This document shows, one piece after another, positions 1 to 6,078 of a stretch of 10,084 nt of DNA. The stretch spans positions 1 through 10,084 of the forward strand of contig CAKQWL010000006.1 of assembly GCA_934278965.1 (NCBI GenBank), read 5' to 3'. The DNA is from an uncultured Clostridia bacterium (GTDB taxonomy: Bacteria; Bacillota; Clostridia; Peptostreptococcales; Anaerovoracaceae). Position numbers and translations under genes: made by a program. Below the pieces are notes generated by a model. It searched no databases and was not told the origin of the DNA. It saw only the letters and a list, made by a program, of their open reading frames with translations. Each line of letters opens with the position of its first letter. Within the stretch, counting starts at the first letter, position 1.

Positions 1-2122
1 TTTCCTTTCGCATCGCCGGACGGTGAAGCGATGTCGCCTGTACCTTTCCGTAAGTTTTTTCAAAAATGGCCAAAAGCTCGGCATCGCTCGCGGTGCTTCC
101 GCTGCTTTGCAGTCGGTTTGCACGCGCCTCCGCCGCCTGTCTCAGCTCCGCTTCCTCGTTTTCTGCCCGATTGGTCAGAAGCGGCAAGTGCGCCCTTTCA
201 TAAACCTCATTCCATTTAACAATATGCCCGGCACCGTGTTCACAGAAAACAGAGTCCGGCGGATTTTCCAAATCCGCCTCCGGATCAGAGGCAAACTCCC
301 GGATCACTTTTTCCGGATCCGCACACGGCGCATATCCGGACAAAACGCAGCTGAGTTTTCCCCTGCCGCGCGTATAAGACACCACGCTTTTTTGGTAATC
401 CCGAAGAGCCGCCACCGGCGCACTTCCCGTGAGGAGCGAAAACTCCCCTCTCATTTCAGGCGGCTTTGTCTTTGCGCCCATCGTATTGAGATCCGTCATT
501 GCCCGTCCGACAGACTCCAGCGGCACCTCCAGCCGAAAATCATAATACGGTTCCAGAAGAACGCACTCTGCCTGCATCAAGCCCTGACGCACCGCGCGGT
601 AGGTTGCCTGACGGAAATCTCCGCCCTCGGTATGCTTCAAATGCGCAGCTCCGGCTACCAATGTAATCTTCATATCGGTAATAGGCGATCCGGTCAACAC
701 ACCCGGAAAAACCTTTTCCGTCAAATGCGACAAAATAAGCCGCTGCCAGTTTCGATCCAAAACATCTCCGCTGACGGCGCTGCCGATCGCAATCCCGCTC
801 CCCCGTTCCGCCGGCTCAAGCAGGAGATGAACCTCCGCATAATGCCGAAGCGGTTCGTAGTGCCCAACACCGAGCACCGGCGCCGCAATTGTTTCCTGAT
901 AAATAATTCTTCCCTGTTCAAATTCCGCCAAAAGCCCGAATCGATCCTCTAAGATCCGCTTCAGCACCTCCAGCTGCACCTCGCCCATCACCTGGACACT
1001 GATCGTTTGAAAGCGTTCATTCCAGAGAACGCGCATTTTCGTCTCTTCCTCCTCCAGCTTCCGGAAAACAGCCAGCGCCGCAAAGGAATCCGTTCCGTCC
1101 GGAAGTCGTACGGTATAAGTAAAGAGCGGCTCTGACAGCAGCTCTCCTGCATCCGCTGCGCTTCCCAGTCCCTGCCCCGGGAAAGCCCCCGAAAGTCCCG
1201 GCACCGCGCAGATACTCCCCGCAAAAACCTCCTGCTCACTTTTGTACTTTGCGCCGGAATACACCCGCAGCTCGTTTACCTTCTGCTGCCCTCCGCCGCA
1301 CTGCAAAATCTCCTTCACTTTCAAACTTCCGGAGAGAATCTTGAGATGTGTCAGCCGTTTGCCGTGCTCATCCTCCGAGATCTTAAAAACACGGGCCGAA
1401 AACGGTTTCTCGTCGCGTTCAGCAAAGGACTGCGTGTACCGTTCCAGCATCATCAGAAACTCCTCCACTCCCCGGTACTTCAAAGCCGAACCGAAGAAGC
1501 ACGGAAAAATCTCTCTCGATGCGATCGCGCGCCGGATCGTCTCCTCCCCGATCGTACCATGCGCAAGATATTCCTCCAGAAGTTCCTGCCCCTGCATCGC
1601 GGCCGCTTCCAGAAACGCTGCCCTCTCCTCCTCCGAAGCACTCCCAAGGAGTGCGCTGAAATCCAGACACCCGTCTCCGAAACGGGTGCGCAGCTCCTGG
1701 AGAAGCGTCTCTCTGCTGTTCACACCGAGATCCATCTTGTTGAGAAACAAAAATACCGGCACATTATAATGCGACAGGAGATGGAACAGCGTTTCAGTAT
1801 GGCTTTGCACGCCGTCCGCTCCGGAAACAACGAGAATCGCGTAATCCAGCACAGGCAGCGTTCTTTCCATTTCCGCCGAAAAATCCACATGTCCCGGTGT
1901 ATCCAAAAGCGTCAGCTCCGCTTCCGGCAGGTGGAGGACCGCCTGTTTGGAAAAAATGGTGATTCCCCGTTCCTTTTCAAGTGCATTGGTATCCAGAAAT
2001 GCATCCCCGTGATCGACACGACCCTGTTTTCGAATTTCACCCGCAGCAAAAAGAAGACCCTCCGAGAGGGTCGTCTTTCCTGAGTCTACATGTGCGAGTA
2101 TTCCGACCGTAAGCCTCTTCAT
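1..2122 (-). CDS. TetM/EF-G-like translational GTPase with C-terminal extension (3' end outside window)
   Basis: This is a GTPase of the ribosomal-protection (TetM/TetO) branch of the EF-G family, expected to act on the ribosome in the cytoplasm. The frame stays open for 707 codons to the window edge, so the stop is not seen. Visible G motifs are AHVDSGKTT (10-18), RGITI (52-56), DTPGH (74-78) and NKMD (128-131), with GSALK as the likely G5. EF-G-like domains follow, including LEPYYDFRLEVPLESVGRAM. TetM's drug-displacing domain IV loop (the YSPVSTPADFR region) reads HLKHTEGGDFR here (494-504), so real tetracycline resistance is doubtful. TetM/TetO end near residue 640; this protein runs at least 62 residues past H645, with a Glu/Ala-rich helical stretch and an IFEKTYGK motif. 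From memory, long clostridial relatives end in a NYN (YacP-like) nuclease domain; this is not visible here. The ATG lies 4 bases after the upstream stop, with only a weak ribosome site, which suggests translational coupling. Confidence 0.88.
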   Translation of the reverse strand, partial: MKRLTVGILAHVDSGKTTLSEGLLFAAGEIRKQGRVDHGDAFLDTNALEKERGITIFSKQAVLHLPEAELTLLDTPGHVDFSAEMERTLPVLDYAILVVSGADGVQSHTETLFHLLSHYNVPVFLFLNKMDLGVNSRETLLQELRTRFGDGCLDFSALLGSASEEERAAFLEAAAMQGQELLEEYLAHGTIGEETIRRAIASREIFPCFFGSALKYRGVEEFLMMLERYTQSFAERDEKPFSARVFKISEDEHGKRLTHLKILSGSLKVKEILQCGGGQQKVNELRVYSGAKYKSEQEVFAGSICAVPGLSGAFPGQGLGSAADAGELLSEPLFTYTVRLPDGTDSFAALAVFRKLEEEETKMRVLWNERFQTISVQVMGEVQLEVLKRILEDRFGLLAEFEQGRIIYQETIAAPVLGVGHYEPLRHYAEVHLLLEPAERGSGIAIGSAVSGDVLDRNWQRLILSHLTEKVFPGVLTGSPITDMKITLVAGAAHLKHTEGGDFRQATYRAVRQGLMQAECVLLEPYYDFRLEVPLESVGRAMTDLNTMGAKTKPPEMRGEFSLLTGSAPVAALRDYQKSVVSYTRGRGKLSCVLSGYAPCADPEKVIREFASDPEADLENPPDSVFCEHGAGHIVKWNEVYERAHLPLLTNRAENEEAELRQAAEARANRLQSSGSTASDAELLAIFEKTYGKVQATSLHRPAMRKE

Positions 2123-2126
2123 CGCG

Positions 2127-3512
2127 CTACTTCTGATACTTTGCCGCAAGAATTCTTGCCACATGGACGCCGCTGGCCGATGCCTGCGACAGGGAGTGTG
2201 TCACACCGGAGCCGTCTCCGAGTGCATACAGCCCCGGAATCTTCGTTTCAAGGCTGCTGTCCACCTCCACCTTAGAATTGTAGAACTTGACCTCCACTCC
2301 GTAAAGAAGCGTATCCTCGTTCGCCGTTCCCGGTGCAATCTTGTCCAGCGCGTAAATCATTTCGATGATCGAATCCAGCTGACGCTTCGGAATGACGAGG
2401 GACAGGTCTCCCGGCGTCGCCTTGAGCGTCGGCCTTGTAAAGCACTTCTCCATCCGCCGCGCACTGCTTCTGCGTCCCTTGACAAGATCCCCAAACCGCT
2501 GCAGCAGCACGCCGCCGCCCAGCATATTGGAAAGTCTCGCGATGGACTCTCCGTATTCATTGCTGTTCTTAAACGGCTCCGTAAAGGTATTGGACACCAA
2601 GAGCGCAAAATTGGTATTGTCCGTGCGACGAGCCGGATCCGCATAACTGTGACCGTTTACGGTCACAATGCCGTTCGTGTTCTCCGCTACCACTTCTCCG
2701 TACGGGTTCATGCAGAAGGTCCGGACCATATCGTTATATTTATCGGTCTTATACACAATCTTGCTCTCGTACACTTCATCCGTGATATGTTTGAAAACTT
2801 CCGCCGGAAGCTCCACCCGCACGCCGATGTCCACACGGTTGGACTTCTGCTCGATTCCGAATCTGCGGCACACTTCGGCGATCCACTTGGACCCGGATCT
2901 TCCCGCCGCAAGCACGAGATCCTTACAGCAGAATTCATCCCCGTGATTTGTCCGAACCAGAAATGTTCCGTCCTCGCTCCGTTCGATATCCGTTACTTCC
3001 GTTTTGAATTTCATATCAATCCGATTTTGAATATAATCGTAAATCTTTCCGAGAATCTGCACATTCCGGTCGGTTCCGAGGTGACGCACCTTGGCATCCA
3101 GCAAATGGAGATTATGCCGCAGTGCCTGCGTTTTAAGATCGGAATTCGCCGTTGAGTAGAGCTTGGCGTCCGCTCCGCCCATGCTGCAAAGGACCTCGTC
3201 CACATATTCCATCAGTTCGATCGCTTTCTCTGTACCGACATACTTATGAAGGTCGCCGCCGAATTGTGTGGTAATATTATATTTCCCGTCCGAAAGCGTT
3301 CCCGCTCCGCCGTAACCGTTCATGATGTGGCACGGGGAACATTTCACGCAGTTCGTTACCTTGCCCGTCTTGATCGGACACACCCGACCCGCAAGATCCG
3401 CGCCCTTATCGAGCATCAGCACGGAAGCACTGTTTTGTATTTTAGTCAGTTCATACGCGAGGAACACGCCCGAAGCGCCCGCGCCCGCTACGATGATATC
3501 ATACTCTTTCAT
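2127..3512 (-). CDS. FAD-dependent dehydrogenase-like protein (COG2509 type)
   Basis: This 461-residue protein resembles the uncharacterised FAD-dependent dehydrogenases of COG2509. The substrate is unknown. The N-terminus IIVAGAGASG (6-15) is a Rossmann GxGxxG dinucleotide-binding motif, with acidic D35 near the end of the second beta strand. Near the C-terminus, ALGDGSGVTHSLSQASASG is the second FAD-contacting segment. Four cysteines (C45, C55, C58, C61) lie just before NGYGGAGTLSDGKYN. They could form a redox-active or metal site; that is inference. No signal peptide or membrane segment is visible, so it is probably cytosolic. I chose the ATG at 3512 because AAAGGGG sits 7 bases upstream and the Rossmann strand follows at once. 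An in-frame start at 3575 would add 21 residues without homology or a good ribosome site. It ends in TAG 4 bases before the TetM-like gene, so the two are almost certainly cotranscribed. Confidence 0.9.
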   Translation of the reverse strand: MKEYDIIVAGAGASGVFLAYELTKIQNSASVLMLDKGADLAGRVCPIKTGKVTNCVKCSPCHIMNGYGGAGTLSDGKYNITTQFGGDLHKYVGTEKAIELMEYVDEVLCSMGGADAKLYSTANSDLKTQALRHNLHLLDAKVRHLGTDRNVQILGKIYDYIQNRIDMKFKTEVTDIERSEDGTFLVRTNHGDEFCCKDLVLAAGRSGSKWIAEVCRRFGIEQKSNRVDIGVRVELPAEVFKHITDEVYESKIVYKTDKYNDMVRTFCMNPYGEVVAENTNGIVTVNGHSYADPARRTDNTNFALLVSNTFTEPFKNSNEYGESIARLSNMLGGGVLLQRFGDLVKGRRSSARRMEKCFTRPTLKATPGDLSLVIPKRQLDSIIEMIYALDKIAPGTANEDTLLYGVEVKFYNSKVEVDSSLETKIPGLYALGDGSGVTHSLSQASASGVHVARILAAKYQK

Positions 3513-3544
3513 ATTGTTTCCCCTTTCCATTCCGGTATTTTCTA

Positions 3545-3553
3545 TGCTATACT
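3545..3553 (+). promoter_or_regulatory. Extended -10 promoter for the 55-residue membrane protein
   Basis: TGCTATACT is an extended -10 (TGn plus TATACT, five of six matches to TATAAT). The -35 position 17 bases upstream (TTCCAT, 3525-3530) is poor, which extended -10 promoters tolerate. The predicted start near 3560 gives a leader of about 55 bases before the ATG at 3616. The complement reads AGTATAGCA, and TTGTTC lies 18 bases upstream of its TATAGC, so a weak minus-strand promoter for the FAD gene may share the site. Confidence 0.45.
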
Positions 3554-3615
3554 GTGTATGTCGGATATCGAACAAACGGGTTGCCCGACGATCTTACACA
3601 GGAGGATTTTTTCAG

Positions 3616-3783
3616 ATGCATTACGACAAAAAAAGGCTGCTCTGCGGCATTTTTCTTCTCTTTCTCGCGGCACTTTCCGTATTCGGAATCCTTACAACAG
3701 GTTTCCGCTCCTATTATGCCACCGTTATTTTGCTCGGCACCGTGCTCGGCATCGGTTTTATCCGGCAGTCCAAGTATCGGTAA
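3616..3783 (+). CDS. Small two-helix membrane protein of unknown function (55 aa)
   Basis: I do not recognise a family. The protein is 55 residues long with a short charged N-terminus (MHYDKKR). A first hydrophobic helix spans about residues 8-28 and a second about 33-49, and the tail RQSKYR is basic. It is therefore predicted to be an integral membrane protein with both ends on the cytoplasmic side. The start is well supported: a perfect AGGAGG (3600-3605) lies 10 bases before the ATG. An extended -10 lies further upstream and a hairpin terminator 19 bases after the TAA. The same frame is open further upstream to 3322, but that part is antisense to the FAD-dependent dehydrogenase and lacks a ribosome site. 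It is the only plus-strand gene accepted in the window, divergent from the FAD gene and convergent with the DUF1292 gene. Confidence 0.72.
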   Translation: MHYDKKRLLCGIFLLFLAALSVFGILTTGFRSYYATVILLGTVLGIGFIRQSKYR

Positions 3784-3801
3784 AGCAGCGCACCTTCTGA
3801 A

Positions 3802-3827
3802 AGGGCCGTATGAAGCGGCCCTATTTT
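3802..3827 (+). terminator. Hairpin terminator shared by two convergent genes
   Basis: AGGGCCG (3802-3808) pairs over seven bases with CGGCCCT (3816-3822) across a 7-base loop. On the plus strand ATTTT follows, ending the small membrane-protein gene. On the minus strand the same stem is followed by only a short TTT run, so it may also end the DUF1292 transcript, less efficiently. Its position between two convergent stops (3783 and 3852) fits a bidirectional terminator. Confidence 0.7.
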
Positions 3828-3851
3828 CATCGGATCGATGTTTGTTCGGTA

Positions 3852-4166
3852 TTATTCCTCTTCCGCTACAAGCTTGTCGAATTCCGCCAGAGCCCGCTCA
3901 TACTCGTCATCGTCCTCGATGTCAACCAGCTCGAACTCATCATCACCGACTTCTTTGTAACCATAGATATAAAGAACGCTTTCCTCGCCTTCATCAGCCA
4001 TCAGCGCGATGTATTCCTTTCCTTCAAAATCGAATACACCGATAATTTCGCATTCCACCTCTTCGCCGTCATCAAACTCCAGCGTGATGAAATCCGCTTC
4101 TTCATGATCGTGATCACAACAATCGCAGCCCGGCTCATGGCAGCCGCATTTTTCTTTATCTGTCAT
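3852..4166 (-). CDS. DUF1292 family protein (YrzB-like)
   Basis: This is a small acidic protein of 104 residues in the DUF1292 family, common in Firmicutes and without an established biochemical role. The core FITLEFDDGEEVECEIIG, then FEGKEYIALMADEGEE, then VLYIYGYKE and a final acidic helix follow the family pattern. Before the core is a Cys/His-rich stretch (CGCHEPGCDCCDHDHEE) that could bind a metal ion; this is inferred from composition only. No signal or membrane segment is seen. The start at 4166 is preferred because GGAGG lies 7 bases upstream. A start at 4187 would place that ribosome site inside the gene. A strong-looking promoter just upstream suggests independent, probably constitutive, expression even though it follows uvrC. 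Confidence 0.9.
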   Translation of the reverse strand: MTDKEKCGCHEPGCDCCDHDHEEADFITLEFDDGEEVECEIIGVFDFEGKEYIALMADEGEESVLYIYGYKEVGDDEFELVDIEDDDEYERALAEFDKLVAEEE

Positions 4167-4208
4167 GTTTTTTCCTCCAAATTTCACAGAAACTGTTCTA
4201 TCGCAAAC

Positions 4209-4237
4209 ATTATATCATTATCGTTCTCGTTAATCAA
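4209..4237 (-). promoter_or_regulatory. Near-consensus sigma-A promoter for the DUF1292 gene
   Basis: Reading the minus strand, TTGATT (4232-4237) is followed after exactly 17 bases by TATAAT (4209-4214), preceded by TGA, which makes an extended -10. The -35 overlaps the uvrC stop codon (4234-4236). A predicted start near 4202 gives a leader of about 36 bases with GGAGG before the ATG at 4166. Confidence 0.8.
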
Positions 4238-6078
4238 TCAAAATATTCCCTTATTTTTTCCGCATTTCCCTTGGTAATTCCAGGGACTTCCGTCAACTGC
4301 TCCACACCGGCTTTTTTAATGTTTTCCACGCTTCCGAAATGAAGGAGCAGTGCGTTCCTTTTGGCCGGACCGATTCCGGGAATTCCGTCCAATACCGATG
4401 TCAAAGATTTTTTCCCGCGAATACCCCGGTGATATTCGATCGCAAACCGATGCACTTCCTCCTGCACCGTCCCAACATAACGGAACAAAAGCGGCCGGCT
4501 GCTGAGTTCAATTTCCTCGCCGCTTTCCGACACAAGCGCCCGCGTTCGGTGGTGGTCATCCTTCGCCATACCGATAACCGGGATGTCAATCTTCATCGCC
4601 GCTAAAATCTGCCGGACCGCGCTGACTTGCCCGCGTCCGCCATCCATCAGCAGAAAATCCGGAAGATGTGAAAACCCGGGGTCACCCGCCTCCGCGCGCC
4701 GAAACCGCCGGTAGATCACTTCCTGCAAGCTTCCGTAATCGTTCGGCCCTTCGACTGTCCGGATCTTAAAACGGCGATAGTCCTTTTTGACAGGCTTCGC
4801 CCCCTCGTATACGACCATGGCACCGACCGAATCCACGCCGTTCGTGTTCGAAATATCATAAGCCTCCGCCCGATACGGTCTCCCGTCCGGCGTCGGGAGG
4901 GAATAGCCCAGATCTGCGAGTGCGCGTCCGATCGCTTCCGACAGCGCCTCCCCTCTCTCCCGAGCCGCTCGAGTCCGTTCATCAATCGTTTTGGCCATCT
5001 CCGTCACATCACGCCGAGCAAGGTCCAAAAGCGCCTTCTTGTCCCCTTTTCTCGGCACGGAAACCCGAACACTGCGTCCGGAAATTTCGGAGAGATATTC
5101 TTCCACCAGCTCCTGCTCCGGCAGAGCTTCCTCTATCAGGATTTCTTTCGGTGCATTTCCGGTCTCCCCATAGTACTGCTTAATAAACTGTTCTACAACC
5201 GCGGCGTTCGCATCCGTTTCATCCGCCTGCATTGAAAAGCTCTCCCGCCCGGACAGCTTTCCGTCCCGCACATAGAACACCACCGCATAAAGCTGATTCG
5301 TACCTCTCAAGCAAAGCACCAGATCCATATCGCCCGCTCCGAGAATCACGACCCGCTGCATTTCGGCGATCGCGGATGCTGCCGCAATCTGATCCCGATA
5401 CTTGGCTGCGGATTCAAAGTCCAGCTTTTCCGCTGCCGCCTCCATTTTTTCCTGCAGCATCCGAAGAACTGAGCTTTGCCGTCCGGACAGAAACTCCAGC
5501 GCGCTTTCGATCCGAGTCCGATATTCCCTCACATTTACCCCTCTCGAGCAGATCCCGCTGCATTTGCCGATGTGGTAATTCAGACACGGCCGCGCGGTTT
5601 CCGGAAAACGCACCGCAGAGCAGCGTTTCAGTGTGTAGAGGTCATTGATCAGATCAACGATCTCGTTGACCGCCCTTGCATCGCTATACGGCCCGAAATA
5701 CTTGCTCCCGTCATGTTCCACCCGTCTTGTCTTCAAAACGCGCGGATACTTTTCGCCGATTGTCACCTTGATATAGGGATATGTCTTATCATCCCGAAGC
5801 AGCACATTATATTTCGGCGTATATTTTTTGATCAGGTTGCACTCCAAAATCAGCGCTTCCATCTCCGTCGCACATGTAATATATTCAAATTCTTCGATAT
5901 TCGCCGCAAGTGCCCTCACCTTCGGATCGGCTGTTTTAGATAAACGAAAATACTGGCGCACCCGGTTTTTCAGAGAAATCGCTTTCCCGACATAAATTAC
6001 CCGCCCCAGTTTGTCCTTATGAATATAAACTCCCGGGGAGTCCGGGAGTTTTTTCAGATTTTCTTCGATATCAAACAT
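4234..6078 (-). CDS. uvrC: UvrABC excinuclease subunit C
   Basis: UvrC makes both incisions beside a DNA lesion during nucleotide excision repair, after UvrA and UvrB load. At 614 residues it is full length. The N-terminal GIY-YIG nuclease (3' incision) shows GVYI (16-19), IYVGKA (28-33), R39 and E79. Four cysteines C153, C165, C173 and C177 keep the 11/7/3 spacing of the E. coli UvrC cluster reported to hold iron-sulfur. A UVR segment (about 203-238) should contact UvrB. The RNase H-like 5' nuclease shows D408 (YDISNTNG), D479 (MDGGRGQ) and H543. Tandem helix-hairpin-helix motifs close the protein (GIPGIGPAKR and VPGITKGNAEKI). The ATG shares its A with the TAA of the upstream carboxypeptidase gene, and no Shine-Dalgarno is visible, so translation probably depends on reinitiation. 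I see no SOS box or terminator of its own. Confidence 0.98.
   Translation of the reverse strand: MFDIEENLKKLPDSPGVYIHKDKLGRVIYVGKAISLKNRVRQYFRLSKTADPKVRALAANIEEFEYITCATEMEALILECNLIKKYTPKYNVLLRDDKTYPYIKVTIGEKYPRVLKTRRVEHDGSKYFGPYSDARAVNEIVDLINDLYTLKRCSAVRFPETARPCLNYHIGKCSGICSRGVNVREYRTRIESALEFLSGRQSSVLRMLQEKMEAAAEKLDFESAAKYRDQIAAASAIAEMQRVVILGAGDMDLVLCLRGTNQLYAVVFYVRDGKLSGRESFSMQADETDANAAVVEQFIKQYYGETGNAPKEILIEEALPEQELVEEYLSEISGRSVRVSVPRKGDKKALLDLARRDVTEMAKTIDERTRAARERGEALSEAIGRALADLGYSLPTPDGRPYRAEAYDISNTNGVDSVGAMVVYEGAKPVKKDYRRFKIRTVEGPNDYGSLQEVIYRRFRRAEAGDPGFSHLPDFLLMDGGRGQVSAVRQILAAMKIDIPVIGMAKDDHHRTRALVSESGEEIELSSRPLLFRYVGTVQEEVHRFAIEYHRGIRGKKSLTSVLDGIPGIGPAKRNALLLHFGSVENIKKAGVEQLTEVPGITKGNAEKIREYFD

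Noticed and set aside
23..952. Long plus-strand open frame opposite the TetM-like gene
   Set aside because: It is antisense to a gene with clear GTPase-family motifs, is very Arg/His/Pro-rich without a recognisable domain, and lacks a ribosome site.
1..2122. Acquired tetracycline-resistance gene
   Set aside because: The canonical domain IV loop is missing, the protein is too long, no leader peptide or mobile-element sequence is present, and it sits in an apparent chromosomal operon.
2163..3155. 330-codon plus-strand open frame opposite the FAD-dependent dehydrogenase
   Set aside because: It mirrors the codon structure of a well-supported minus-strand gene and shows no domain or translation signal.
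3513..3575. Longer N-terminus for the FAD-dependent dehydrogenase
   Set aside because: The 21 extra residues lie before the Rossmann strand and the strong ribosome site supports the ATG at 3512.
3553..3600. Inverted repeat TGTGTA/TACACA with inner GTCGG/CCGAC before the AGGAGG, as a possible RNA switch
   Set aside because: The outer arm overlaps the -10 box and would not be transcribed from the predicted start near 3560; the inner arms are short and asymmetric.
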